Positions 16,780 to 25,679 of a stretch of DNA of 64,000 nt are shown one piece after another. Source of the stretch: Mesotaenium endlicherianum (taxonomy: Eukaryota; Streptophyta; Zygnematophyceae; Zygnematales; Mesotaeniaceae). Below the pieces are notes generated by a model. It had not been told where the DNA came from, made no database searches, and saw only the letters and a program-made list of their open reading frames with translations. The DNA is taken from contig WELA01005894.1 in the NCBI GenBank assembly GCA_009602735.1, positions 124,001 through 188,000 on the forward strand, written 5' to 3'. A program made the translations under genes and the position numbers. How positions within the stretch are numbered: the stretch's first letter is position 1; each line of letters starts with the position of its first letter.

Positions 16780-16924
16780 TTGTTGTGTTTTTTGTGTGAG
16801 TGAATTTCCTGTTAATACCGGCAAAAGATAAAAGGTAACCTCGCGACCGGAATATTTTTCAAAAAAACATTTTAGGACTATTTTGGGTTACTTTTACCCT
16901 CCTCACAGTATTAAATGGTGCATA

Positions 16925-17491
16925 GTGAAAGCTGACAGCAACGAACAGGTGTTATTGAAAGGGTTGGCCAACAATGACTCGAAGGCCATTGATGCCATTT
17001 ATAAGGAAAATTTCGCATCCATTCAGTCTTTCATTCTGAACAACAATGGCTCTTACGATGATGCAAGGGATGTTTTTCAGGAAGCGATGATTGCCCTCTA
17101 TGAAAAAGCACAGAGTGAATCATTTGTCTTAACCTGTCAAATTAAAACTTATGTTTATTCAATATGTAGGAGACTTTGGCTCAAACGGCTACAACAACTG
17201 GGTCGTTTTACACGGCAAGTTGACCCGCTTGATGAAACAGTGGCGGTGGAAGAAGACCTGGAGATCCATGAGAAGCGGAATGCCGAGTTTGCGATAATGG
17301 ACCGGGCCCTGAACAGCCTGGGGGAGCCCTGCAAGGGATTGTTGGAAGGATTTTACCTGAAGAAAATGGACATGCAGGAATTGGCGCAGGAATTCGGTTA
17401 TACCAATGCCGATAACGCCAAGAACCAGAAATACAAATGTTTAATGCGTTTAAAGAAACTCTTCTTTGCGCAATATAATATCGGGGAGTAA
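16925..17491 (+). CDS. ECF-like RNA polymerase sigma factor
   Basis: 188 residues if started at the GTG at 16925; the frame is open to a TTG at 16883, but a near-consensus -7 box (TATTTTGG, about 16879-16886) overlaps that codon. Region 2 (DARDVFQEAMIALYEKAQ) and region 4 (ELAQEFGYTNADNAKNQKYKCLMRLKKLF) are recognisable though divergent, and region 4 shows the tandem Asn/Lys-rich recognition helix of the Bacteroidota sigma subgroup. Five bases separate it from a membrane protein with an anti-sigma-like N-terminus and a protease domain, so the two probably form a signalling pair. Confidence 0.85.
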   Translation: MKADSNEQVLLKGLANNDSKAIDAIYKENFASIQSFILNNNGSYDDARDVFQEAMIALYEKAQSESFVLTCQIKTYVYSICRRLWLKRLQQLGRFTRQVDPLDETVAVEEDLEIHEKRNAEFAIMDRALNSLGEPCKGLLEGFYLKKMDMQELAQEFGYTNADNAKNQKYKCLMRLKKLFFAQYNIGE

Positions 17492-17496
17492 GCACT

Positions 17497-18606
17497 ATGA
17501 TGGACGATATCTTATTACTGGAAGCTATTGAAAGGTACCTCAGCGGCGATATGGACGCCGCCGAACGGGCTTATTTTGAAGAGCTCCGGAAAAATACGCC
17601 TGAAATTGACCAGATGGTGGTAGAGCACGGTATGTTCCTGCACCAGATGGATTTTTATGCAGCCCACCGTACCCTGAAACACAGCATACATGAATCCCAT
17701 GCCCGGTTACTGGCCCGGGGCGACATCAATGAAGGCGCCGCACTTTCTGCTAAAGGGCGCGTTATCCAGCTCTGGAACAAATACAAAAAAGTGACTGCCA
17801 TCGCCGCTTCGGTGGGTGGTATCATAGCATTGGTCATCAGTGGCCTCACCGTTTACCTCTCCCCCGCTGTAAACGGCAACCAGTTGCAACAACTGAGCAA
17901 AGACATTGAAGTGATCAAAAGGAACCAGCAATACCAGGGTTCATTGATCAACGAAGTAAAAAGCAAGATACCCGAGAATGCCCGGCTCATCAGCGGCGGC
18001 ACAGGGTTTCTCATCGATACCAAAGGTTATATCATGACCAATGCCCATGTACTCAAAGGGTCGGGCGCTATTGTCGTGAATAACCAGGGGCAGGAATTCA
18101 GCGCTACCATCGTGCATATCGACCAGGACAAAGACCTGGCCATTCTTAAGATCAATGACAAAGATTACGAGCCATTGCACTCCCTTCCCTATAGTATCCG
18201 TAAAAACAATACCGATCTCGGCGAAGAGATCTTCACCCTGGGATATCCCCGGAACGACATTGTGTACGGAATGGGATACCTGAGCGCCAAAACGGGCTAC
18301 AACGGAGATTCACTCTCCTACCAGGTGCAGATCAGCGCCAATCCCGGCAACTCAGGCGGACCCGTATTCAATACCAACGGAGAAGTGGTAGGTGTATTGA
18401 GCACCCGCCAGGCACAGGCAGAAGGGGTAGCATTTGCAGTTAAATCCAGGAACATTTTCAGCATGGTGGAAGAACTCAAGAAAAGCGACAGTTCCATGGT
18501 AAAAATCAAACTGCCGGCACGCAGCAGCCTCAAAGGCGTGCAACGCAAACAACAAATTGCCGAACTGGAACCCTGCGTATTCTATGTAAAAGCATACAGC
18601 AAATAA
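17497..18606 (+). CDS. Membrane-anchored trypsin-like (S1C) protease with anti-sigma-like N-terminus
   Basis: 369 residues. The cytoplasmic N-terminus (1-75) has the pattern ERYLSGDMDAAERAYFEELR found at the start of Bacteroidota anti-sigma factors. One transmembrane segment follows (about 99-121, AIAASVGGIIALVISGLTVY), a short coiled linker, then an HtrA-type protease (about 160-325) with intact triad: His184 (TNAHV), Asp213 (DKDLAIL), Ser286 (NPGNSGGP). No PDZ domain. Immediately follows a sigma factor gene. I infer a one-protein sensor in which a periplasmic protease domain is tied to sigma control; it could instead be a protease that merely shares an operon. Confidence 0.85.
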   Translation: MMDDILLLEAIERYLSGDMDAAERAYFEELRKNTPEIDQMVVEHGMFLHQMDFYAAHRTLKHSIHESHARLLARGDINEGAALSAKGRVIQLWNKYKKVTAIAASVGGIIALVISGLTVYLSPAVNGNQLQQLSKDIEVIKRNQQYQGSLINEVKSKIPENARLISGGTGFLIDTKGYIMTNAHVLKGSGAIVVNNQGQEFSATIVHIDQDKDLAILKINDKDYEPLHSLPYSIRKNNTDLGEEIFTLGYPRNDIVYGMGYLSAKTGYNGDSLSYQVQISANPGNSGGPVFNTNGEVVGVLSTRQAQAEGVAFAVKSRNIFSMVEELKKSDSSMVKIKLPARSSLKGVQRKQQIAELEPCVFYVKAYSK

Positions 18607-18633
18607 AAATATCCAATCAGATCATCATCAAAA

Positions 18634-18681
18634 AACTTTGCCTTTTGCCCCGGACTTAAGTCCGGGGCAAAAGGCAAAGTT
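18634..18681. terminator. 48-nt perfect palindrome, bidirectional terminator
   Basis: Two 24-nt arms without spacer (AACTTTGCCTTTTGCCCC... and its exact complement). It lies between two convergent genes and ends with A/T runs on both sides, fitting a bidirectional terminator. Confidence 0.8.
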
Positions 18682-18684
18682 CAA

Positions 18685-19590
18685 TCAGGCCCAGAGATTA
18701 TTGGGGTATTCTCCGGCAGCTACCAGTTTATCGATGCTGGCCTGTACCACCGGGGCATCTTCCTTATAAGTAACGCCAAACCATTTTGAAGAAGTGGGTA
18801 TCACTTTTACTACACCTTTCCCGGAAGAAACGAATTGTCCCGCTACAACAGGAATGAAAAACTCCGACTTGAGGTTGTTGATATTCTTATCCAGGAACTC
18901 GCCGAAAAAGCTTTCGCAAACATCAATAAAGCCCGGAGCAAAACAGAGATAGTTCATACTCACCATCGCATTTTCGGGTAATACATGATAGGTGCCGGCC
19001 TCGTCTTCAAAAACAATATGACCATTGGCCTGGCGTGAAATTTTTGTGCGTTCGTTGATATCGATCAGGTTATTATCAGCATCCACTTCACAAACACCCC
19101 TGCTCACACTGCCGTTATCGCTCAACGTTTTATTCAGCTCATATCCGATAATGCAATATGTTTTTTCATTGCATTTGGTAACGAGAAAATCATAAGCCTT
19201 GATGAAGGCATCGCGTCCATAATAATCATCGGCATTGATCACTGCAAAAGGTTCGTGTATCTTGCCTTTACAGCACAATACCGCGTGCGCCGTACCCCAG
19301 GGTTTGGTTCTGTCGGCAGGTATTACCCTGTTGCCGGTAAAAGATTTGAGGTTCTGGTACACATAATCAATCTCGATCCGTCCCTTGAGCTTGGGTTCAA
19401 AAATGGCTTTGAACTGGTCGGCAAAATCTTCGCGGATAATGAAAACGATCTTTCCAAATCCGGCCTGGATGGCATCATAAATGGAATAGTCCATGATGGT
19501 TTCACCGGATGGACCGAATGATTCTATTTGTTTCATACTTCCATAGCGGCTGGCCATGCCCGCTGCAAGGATCACAAGGGTGGGTTTCAT
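18685..19590 (-). CDS. Sugar nucleotidyltransferase
   Basis: 301 residues of the NTP-transferase (GT-A Rossmann) family. The start is placed at the ATG at 19590, giving MKPTLVILAAGMASRYGSMKQ, the conserved nucleotide-binding start; 23 open codons upstream lack family features. The N-terminal GxG-like loop, the Lys/Gly segment FGPSGETIMDYS and INADDYYGRDAF (metal-binding Asp) are visible. Substrate cannot be decided from sequence; no sugar-nucleotide pathway gene adjoins it. Confidence 0.85.
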   Translation of the reverse strand: MKPTLVILAAGMASRYGSMKQIESFGPSGETIMDYSIYDAIQAGFGKIVFIIREDFADQFKAIFEPKLKGRIEIDYVYQNLKSFTGNRVIPADRTKPWGTAHAVLCCKGKIHEPFAVINADDYYGRDAFIKAYDFLVTKCNEKTYCIIGYELNKTLSDNGSVSRGVCEVDADNNLIDINERTKISRQANGHIVFEDEAGTYHVLPENAMVSMNYLCFAPGFIDVCESFFGEFLDKNINNLKSEFFIPVVAGQFVSSGKGVVKVIPTSSKWFGVTYKEDAPVVQASIDKLVAAGEYPNNLWA

Positions 19591-19659
19591 TGATTGGTTT
19601 GTTTTGATACTTTCGAGTGGCGAAGCTAAATCATTCGATTTGAGTAACAAACAGCACAA

Positions 19660-20553
19660 ATGCGCTATAATTCACAAAATATCAATATTCAATCGCTCAG
19701 CAGTTGGATCAACGGCGACTATACAACGGTCGATGTGCTGCGGCTCGACCGCATACACCCGGTTATAAGCGGTAATAAATGGTTCAAACTAAAGTACTAC
19801 CTCGAAGCTGCCGAACGCACCGGCAAAAACACAATTGCCAGTTTCGGCGGAGCCTATTCTAACCATATTGCGGCGCTGGCCTATGCAGGCAGGGAGCATG
19901 GATTGAAAAACATCGGTTTTATTCGTGGTGAAGCCCATTCTCCGCTCTCACATACACTGACGGCTGCACAAGCCTGCGGCATGGAACTGGTATTTATCAA
20001 CCGCTCCGATTACCGTTTTAAAGATGCTATCATCCAAACCCATGCCGACCCTGGTTGGTATTGGATACCTGAAGGCGGGTACGGACCGGAAGGCGCCAGG
20101 GGCGCTTCGGAAATACTCAAACTGGTTGATGTTTCGGGGTATTCGCATATACTCTGCGCAGTAGGTACAGGCACCATGATGGCGGGATTGGTACGGACAG
20201 CATCTGCCAACCAGGAAGTTATTGGCATCAGCGTTATGAAAGGCAATGAAGCGCTGCAAAAAGCCGTTGACGATTTACTGGATGCCGGTGATCAACAGAA
20301 ACAACATCGCATCTTACACGATTATCATTTCGGAGGATATGGCAAGCACCCTTCAAATCTGGTACGGTTCATGCAGGGCTTATGGGAAAATGAACAATTG
20401 CCCACCGATATCGTGTACACATCGAAGCTATTATTCGCCGTGAAAGATTGTATTGAGAAAAAATATTTCCATAAAAACAGCCGCCTCCTGGTAATCCACA
20501 GTGGCGGCCTGCAGGGGAACAATTCACTACCACCGCATACATTACCTTTTTGA
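19660..20553 (+). CDS. PLP-dependent 1-aminocyclopropane-1-carboxylate deaminase / D-cysteine desulfhydrase family
   Basis: 297 residues of fold type II. The PLP lysine is K40 in the motif ISGNKWFKLKYYL, followed by the FGGAYSNHIAALA substrate loop and the phosphate-binding AVGTGTMMAGL. The family includes ACC deaminase and D-cysteine desulfhydrase; which reaction occurs here cannot be told. Divergent from the nucleotidyltransferase gene. Confidence 0.88.
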   Translation: MRYNSQNINIQSLSSWINGDYTTVDVLRLDRIHPVISGNKWFKLKYYLEAAERTGKNTIASFGGAYSNHIAALAYAGREHGLKNIGFIRGEAHSPLSHTLTAAQACGMELVFINRSDYRFKDAIIQTHADPGWYWIPEGGYGPEGARGASEILKLVDVSGYSHILCAVGTGTMMAGLVRTASANQEVIGISVMKGNEALQKAVDDLLDAGDQQKQHRILHDYHFGGYGKHPSNLVRFMQGLWENEQLPTDIVYTSKLLFAVKDCIEKKYFHKNSRLLVIHSGGLQGNNSLPPHTLPF

Positions 20554-20568
20554 TAACCCAACAGCTTT

Positions 20569-20576
20569 TATCTTTG
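20569..20576 (+). promoter_or_regulatory. -7 promoter box of the secreted protein gene
   Basis: TATCTTTG, exact TAnnTTTG, 6 nt before the ATG at 20583; implies an almost leaderless transcript. Confidence 0.6.
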
Positions 20577-20582
20577 TACAAG

Positions 20583-21404
20583 ATGAAATCACTACGCTTA
20601 ATTTTTCCGGCCTGGCTGGCTATGTTTGTTGTATGGAACAGTGCACAGGCCCAAACCGCCCTGCCCGGTTTTACCGTTAAAGAACTTACCAAAGGAAAGA
20701 CCCAGATCAGTTGGATCAACCCTTACCCTTCCTGCATCCAATTGGCAGTGCAGCGGTCTTACGACAGCATCACCAATTTCAGGACCATCTTCTCCTCCCA
20801 ATCGCCCGAATTGCTCTCCAATGGTTTTGTAGACGCACAGGCAATGCCGGGTTATAAAGTATATTACCGCATTTTTTATGTGCTGAGGGGCGGCCAGTAT
20901 TTCTTTAGCAATGTGAAAAGAGTGGGCGATAACAGTCCGGATACCCGCGTGCAACCATTACCCAATGCTGCTGCCATGGCAGCCGATGCCATCATACGCA
21001 TTTACAAACGGGGTGAACTGGCGCTCAAATTACCCTACAAAGACTTCCTGCATTTTCGTGATTCTATCATCAACAGAACCAGCGATTCCCTGTACACCGT
21101 TGATGCAGATTCAATCGACTGGCGGCCCTTTGTTGCCAAGGCATTATCCTGGATCCCTTCTCCTTATGTATTCACGAACGACAAAGGTTACCTCACCGTG
21201 CGCCTGCCCGATTATAAGCAACACCGTTACCGAATTGTTTTCTTCGAAGAAAACGGACAGGAAATTTTCCAGATCAAAGCAGTGAAAGAAAACGAAGTAG
21301 TGCTGGACAAAGCCAGCTTCATACATTCTGGCTGGTTCCAGTTTGAATTGTATGAAGATGAAAAACTGAAAGAGAAGAATAAATTCTTCCTGGACAAAAA
21401 CTAG
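20583..21404 (+). CDS. Secreted protein of unknown function
   Basis: 273 residues starting with a signal peptide (MKSLRLIFPAWLAMFVVWNSAQAQ). The start at 20583 is supported by both the signal peptide and the -7 box just upstream. The N-terminal part (ISWINPYPSCIQLAVQRSYDS) looks like a fibronectin III-like beta domain. No domain is named with confidence. It overlaps the lipB stop by 4 nt on the opposite strand. Confidence 0.75.
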   Translation: MKSLRLIFPAWLAMFVVWNSAQAQTALPGFTVKELTKGKTQISWINPYPSCIQLAVQRSYDSITNFRTIFSSQSPELLSNGFVDAQAMPGYKVYYRIFYVLRGGQYFFSNVKRVGDNSPDTRVQPLPNAAAMAADAIIRIYKRGELALKLPYKDFLHFRDSIINRTSDSLYTVDADSIDWRPFVAKALSWIPSPYVFTNDKGYLTVRLPDYKQHRYRIVFFEENGQEIFQIKAVKENEVVLDKASFIHSGWFQFELYEDEKLKEKNKFFLDKN

Positions 21405-22108
21405 ACAAGCGAGGCGTTGAATACTTTTTCAAAATTCTTTCGCACTTCCGTTTTTATTTCATCCATCGGTATTTCGCGGCCCAGTTCTTTTTGCAGGGAG
21501 GTCACCTGCTTGTTCTCTATCCCGCAGGGAACAATGTATTGAAAATAATCCAGGTTGGCATTGACATTGAAAGCAAAGCCGTGCATGGTGATCCACCGGC
21601 TGCACTTGATGCCCATGGCGCATATTTTCCGTTCGCGTCCTTTTACATCAGGCTCTATCCACACGCCGGTTTCACCCGGACTCCGTTCTCCTTTCAACCC
21701 ATAAGTTGCCATGGTAAGAATGATCACTTCTTCGAGACTGCGTAAATACCATCCCAGGTCGGTACGGAATTTTTCCAGGTCCAATATCGGGTAACCCACC
21801 AACTGGCCGGGGCCATGGAAAGTGATGTCCCCTCCCCTGTTGATATGAAAATAATCGATGCCCCTGGCCAAGCGTTCCGCTTCATCGATGAGCACATGCG
21901 CTTCTTTTCCGTTTTTGCCCAGGGTATATACGGGCGGATGTTCTACAAACAAAAGATGGTGCAGTGTGGGCCATTCTGTAACGGGCGACAATTCCTGGTT
22001 ACGGTATTGTGCCTTGACCGTTGTATTTTCCTGCAATAGCATTTCCTGGTAATCCCACACTTCCTTGTAATTTCTCAGACCCAGGTCCTGAAACTGAACT
22101 GTTTGCAT
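21401..22108 (-). CDS. lipB: Octanoyl-[acyl-carrier-protein]:protein N-octanoyltransferase
   Basis: 235 residues. It moves octanoyl from ACP to lipoyl domains of dehydrogenase E2 subunits. The active-site segments are present: HPPVYTLGKNGK, the GGDITFHGPGQLVGYPI signature, the catalytic lysine in AMGIKCSRWITMHGFAFNV and the cysteine in IVPCGIENKQVTSL. The start at 22108 (MQTVQFQDLG) is supported by a perfect -7 box only 4 nt upstream; 19 more codons are open before it. Confidence 0.95.
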   Translation of the reverse strand: MQTVQFQDLGLRNYKEVWDYQEMLLQENTTVKAQYRNQELSPVTEWPTLHHLLFVEHPPVYTLGKNGKEAHVLIDEAERLARGIDYFHINRGGDITFHGPGQLVGYPILDLEKFRTDLGWYLRSLEEVIILTMATYGLKGERSPGETGVWIEPDVKGRERKICAMGIKCSRWITMHGFAFNVNANLDYFQYIVPCGIENKQVTSLQKELGREIPMDEIKTEVRKNFEKVFNASLV

Positions 22109-22112
22109 ACAA

Positions 22113-22120
22113 CAAAGGTA
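22113..22120 (-). promoter_or_regulatory. -7 promoter box of lipB
   Basis: TACCTTTG on the minus strand, 4 nt before the lipB ATG; back-to-back with the rluA-type promoter 20 bp away. Confidence 0.6.
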
Positions 22121-22140
22121 TGCCATTGCGCAATTACAAC

Positions 22141-22148
22141 TATTTTTG
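22141..22148 (+). promoter_or_regulatory. -7 promoter box of the RluA-family gene
   Basis: TATTTTTG, exact consensus, 4 nt before the ATG at 22153; divergent from the lipB box. Confidence 0.6.
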
Positions 22149-22152
22149 CCGG

Positions 22153-23205
22153 ATGCACGAAGCAAACGATCATTTACCCGAAGAGGGCTCCGAAGAGCTT
22201 TATGAACGCAAGACCTTTTCGGTAGACAAGGGCCAGGAACCTTTCCGGATAGACAAATGGGTGCAGATGCATATCGAAGGAGCCACCCGTAATAAAGTAC
22301 AGCGCGGCATTGACGCGGGCTTCCTTACCGTGAACGGGAAAGTGGTCAAGAGTAATTACAAAGTGAAGCCGGGCGATGAGATCGTGATGATGAGCCTCAT
22401 CAATCCCGATCATACTGAACTCAAAGCCGAGAACATTCCCCTGAACATCGTATATGAAGATGATGCCGTGATGGTGCTCAACAAACCGGCCAACATGGTA
22501 GTGCATCCCGGTGTGGGCAATTTCAGTGGTACTTTGCTCAATGGAGTAGCTTATCACCTCCAACAACAGAACCCCCAGATCGATGAAGAGGCTTTGCCGC
22601 GATTCGGATTAGTACATCGCATCGATAAAAATACCACCGGCCTCATTGTGCTGGCCAAGACCGCAGATGCGGCAGCACATTTGGCCAAACAATTTTTCAA
22701 TCACACCGTTCAACGCAAATATGTTGCCCTGGTATGGGGCGATGTACAGGAAGAAGCAGGAACCATCGAAGCGCATATTGCACGCCACAGGCAATACCGT
22801 AAAATGTTCGATGCCTATCCCGATGGTGAAACGGGTAAACATGCCATCACACATTATAAAGTGCTGGAACGCTTCAACTATGTAACACTGGTGGAATGCG
22901 TGCTCGAAACAGGAAGGACCCACCAGATACGTGTGCACATGAAACATATCGGCCACACGTTATTCAATGACTGGGAATATGGCGGCGATAAAATTTTAAA
23001 AGGTACCATCTATACCAAGTACAAACAGTTTGTAGACAACTGTTTCGCGCTTTGTCCGCGTTGCGCCCTGCACGCACGAACGCTGGGCTTTATCCATCCC
23101 GTTACGCAAAAAGAAATGTTCTTCGAATCACCACTCCCCGATGACATGGCACAGGTTATTGAAAAATGGCGAAACTATATGCTGCACCGGAAAGAGAATG
23201 GATAG
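22153..23205 (+). CDS. RluA-family 23S rRNA pseudouridine synthase (RluD-like)
   Basis: 350 residues: N-terminal S4 RNA-binding domain (about 30-95) and a catalytic domain with the signature HRIDKNTTGLIVLAKT carrying Asp158. The start at 22153 (MHEANDHLPEE) fits the promoter box right upstream; two earlier in-frame starts would precede the transcript start. RluD-type enzymes modify helix 69 of 23S rRNA; the precise target here is inferred. Confidence 0.92.
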   Translation: MHEANDHLPEEGSEELYERKTFSVDKGQEPFRIDKWVQMHIEGATRNKVQRGIDAGFLTVNGKVVKSNYKVKPGDEIVMMSLINPDHTELKAENIPLNIVYEDDAVMVLNKPANMVVHPGVGNFSGTLLNGVAYHLQQQNPQIDEEALPRFGLVHRIDKNTTGLIVLAKTADAAAHLAKQFFNHTVQRKYVALVWGDVQEEAGTIEAHIARHRQYRKMFDAYPDGETGKHAITHYKVLERFNYVTLVECVLETGRTHQIRVHMKHIGHTLFNDWEYGGDKILKGTIYTKYKQFVDNCFALCPRCALHARTLGFIHPVTQKEMFFESPLPDDMAQVIEKWRNYMLHRKENG

Positions 23206-23226
23206 AGCATGATAAATGATTGTAAT

Positions 23227-23234
23227 TATCTTTG
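23227..23234 (+). promoter_or_regulatory. -7 promoter box of bioB
   Basis: TATCTTTG, exact consensus, 24 nt before the bioB ATG. Confidence 0.6.
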
Positions 23235-23258
23235 TCAAATCAGACACTATTGAAACTT

Positions 23259-24257
23259 ATGCAAACCGAAATACGTACCAACTGGACCTTAGAAGAAGTT
23301 AAGTCGATATACGATACCCCGCTGCTGGAGCTGGTCTTCAACGCTGCCACGCTGCACAGGAAATACAACGATACGGCAGAAGTGCAGGTTTGCACCCTGC
23401 TCAGTATCAAAACCGGTGGCTGCAGTGAAGACTGCGCTTATTGTCCGCAAGCCGCCCGCTACAATACCGGTGTAAACGTGCAGGCCTTGATGAAAAAAGA
23501 GGAAGTGTTGTCTTACGCACAAAAAGCCAAAGACGCAGGCTCTACGCGTTTCTGTATGGGAGCGGCCTGGCGTGAAGTGAGAGACAACCGCGATTTCGAC
23601 CGTGTGCTGGAAATGGTGAAGGGCGTGAATGAAATGGGTATGGAAGTATGTTGCACCCTGGGTATGCTCACCGAAGAGCAAGCAAAAAAACTGGCCGATG
23701 CAGGATTGTATGCATACAATCACAACCTCGATACCAGCAAAGAGCATTACGGAGAGATCATTACCACACGTACTTATGAAGATCGTTTGGAAACACTCGA
23801 TCATGTGCGCAAGGCGGGTGTAACGGTTTGTTGCGGCGGTATCATTGGACTGGGAGAAACACATGAAGACCGGATCAATATGCTGCATACATTAGCAACA
23901 CTGCCCGAACATCCCGAGAGTGTTCCCATCAACGCACTCGTTCCTATTGCCGGCACCCCGCTGGAACACAATCACAAAGTAGATGTATGGGATATGGTGC
24001 GGATGATCGCTACTGCCCGCGTACTGATGCCCGCCACCATGGTGCGCCTGAGTGCAGGCAGAACGGATATGAGTACAGCAGAGCAGGCGCTGTGTTTCAT
24101 GGCAGGGGCCAATTCTATCTTTGCAGGCGATAAACTGCTCACAACACCCAATCCTTCTTTTGAAGAAGACAATGCGATGTTCTCTTTACTCGGACTCAAA
24201 CCCCGCGAAGCATTCAAAGCAGAGAAGCAATATTTGAGTGAGATGGTCAATGGCTGA
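23259..24257 (+). CDS. bioB: Biotin synthase
   Basis: 332 residues. Radical SAM enzyme inserting sulfur into dethiobiotin. The CxxxCxxC cluster ligands are C55, C59 and C62 ([12 protein letters not shown]), and the downstream [16 protein letters not shown] and [10 protein letters not shown] motifs are typical. The ATG at 23259 is preferred over an earlier in-frame TTG that overlaps the -7 box. No other bio gene is nearby. Confidence 0.97.
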   Translation: MQTEIRTNWTLEEVKSIYDTPLLELVFNAATLHRKYNDTAEVQVCTLLSIKTGGCSEDCAYCPQAARYNTGVNVQALMKKEEVLSYAQKAKDAGSTRFCMGAAWREVRDNRDFDRVLEMVKGVNEMGMEVCCTLGMLTEEQAKKLADAGLYAYNHNLDTSKEHYGEIITTRTYEDRLETLDHVRKAGVTVCCGGIIGLGETHEDRINMLHTLATLPEHPESVPINALVPIAGTPLEHNHKVDVWDMVRMIATARVLMPATMVRLSAGRTDMSTAEQALCFMAGANSIFAGDKLLTTPNPSFEEDNAMFSLLGLKPREAFKAEKQYLSEMVNG

Positions 24258-24302
24258 TGTCATCAATTATTGGTAATTTAGGGGTACACCATCAGCTCTG
24301 AT

Positions 24303-25004
24303 ATGCGTTTTTATTTCATTTTGTTGCTCTTACCGCTGGTGTACCAGCCGGCAGCCGGTCAGTGCAAGACTTATAAGCTGACTTCCAGGGGAGATACCAT
24401 CAATTGCACCGATCTCAAAGGACTCAAGCAGGGTAAGTGGAAAATACATGCAGACCCCTTGCGTGGAGAACCCGGTTATGAAGATGAAGGTGGTTTTGTG
24501 AACAGCCAGCGCGAAGGTGTGTGGCGCCGCTTCAATCTTATGGGCGATCTGCTGGCTATTGAAAACTATCGCTGGGGTTACAAGAACGGTGTATGCAGGT
24601 ATTTTACCATGGCAGGATTGGAACACGAAGAAAGCTGGCTGGCCGTAAATCCTGCCAAAGCTTATGATACCGTTGATGTACAGGACCTTCAAAATCCAGA
24701 CGTATATAAGAAGGTGGTAGTAAAAATAGAGGGGCACTCCCTCCGGCATGGGATTTGGAGGTATTATTTTCCACCAAGCGGGCAAATATTACGAACCGAA
24801 AGATATATGCTGGATCAGCCTTATAGTCCGGAAATGGATCGAATGAAGGAAGATAGTACAGCTAGTTCCACAGCCAAACCGGCAACCGATTCCCTCAAAA
24901 ACAACGCTGCCGGAAAAACCAAACCCAAACCCAAGGAAGTATTGGAATTTGAAAAGAAAAATGCCGGTAAGAAAATAAAGGTCCGCGACGGTCGTACGGG
25001 GTAG
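24303..25004 (+). CDS. Secreted MORN-variant (YwqK-like) repeat protein
   Basis: 233 residues with signal peptide (MRFYFILLLLPLVYQPAAGQ). The mature part has short repeats of the form KQGKWKIHADPL, QREGVWRRFNLMG, KNGVCRYFTMAG and RHGIWRYYFPPSGQ, the MORN-variant pattern. A Lys/Pro-rich tail follows. Function unknown. It follows bioB by 45 nt and precedes a sigma factor gene. Confidence 0.75.
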   Translation: MRFYFILLLLPLVYQPAAGQCKTYKLTSRGDTINCTDLKGLKQGKWKIHADPLRGEPGYEDEGGFVNSQREGVWRRFNLMGDLLAIENYRWGYKNGVCRYFTMAGLEHEESWLAVNPAKAYDTVDVQDLQNPDVYKKVVVKIEGHSLRHGIWRYYFPPSGQILRTERYMLDQPYSPEMDRMKEDSTASSTAKPATDSLKNNAAGKTKPKPKEVLEFEKKNAGKKIKVRDGRTG

Positions 25005-25091
25005 GCAACCTTCCTCCACCTAAATACGTACCTGGATTTAAAGTCGTAAATTTAAGAGAGGATATCGCATTAAAGCGTTCGTCATTAGCAA

Positions 25092-25679
25092 TTGGAGCGG
25101 AATAATACCACAATAACGGCTCTCATCAGCGGTTGCTGTAAAAACGACCGCCATTGTCAGCGTGACTTGTATCATGCCATGCATGGGTATGCCATGAAAA
25201 TTTGCTATCGGTATGTTAATAAACTGGAAGAGGCGGAAGAGCTCGTCAATGAATCCTTCATCAAGCTTTTCAGGAATATCGGGCAGTTCGACGACGGACG
25301 CCAGGCAGATACCGAAGCCTTGCTGAAAGGATGGTTCAAGAAAATCGTTGTGAACACCTGTATTGATTACTTGCGCAAATCGCACCTGAAACTGGTAAGC
25401 CGGGAAACAGTACCCGAGGTTGAATCATTTTCCGATATACAGGAAAATGGCCTGGACAGGCTTTCTTACCGCGAAATCATTGAAGCCATTCGCAAACTGA
25501 CGCCAGTATACCGCACCGTCTTTAATCTTTTTGTAATTGAAGGGTTGACCCATGAAGAAATAGCCGAACAGCTGGGCATCAGCGTGGGCGCTTCCAAATC
25601 CAATCTCTCAAAAGCTAGGCATAACCTCCGAAAAATCATTATGCAGCAAACCGATTATACAATATATGTACCATCCTGA
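25092..25679 (+). CDS. ECF RNA polymerase sigma factor
   Basis: 195 residues with region 2 (EEAEELVNESFIKLFRNI; KGWFKKIVVNTCIDYLRK) and region 4 (VYRTVFNLFVIEGLTHEEIAEQLGISVGASKSNLSKARHNL). The start is a TTG at 25092: the frame closes shortly upstream and any later ATG would remove conserved region 2 helix residues. It overlaps the next gene by 14 nt, whose product is its probable membrane partner. Confidence 0.9.
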   Translation: MERNNTTITALISGCCKNDRHCQRDLYHAMHGYAMKICYRYVNKLEEAEELVNESFIKLFRNIGQFDDGRQADTEALLKGWFKKIVVNTCIDYLRKSHLKLVSRETVPEVESFSDIQENGLDRLSYREIIEAIRKLTPVYRTVFNLFVIEGLTHEEIAEQLGISVGASKSNLSKARHNLRKIIMQQTDYTIYVPS

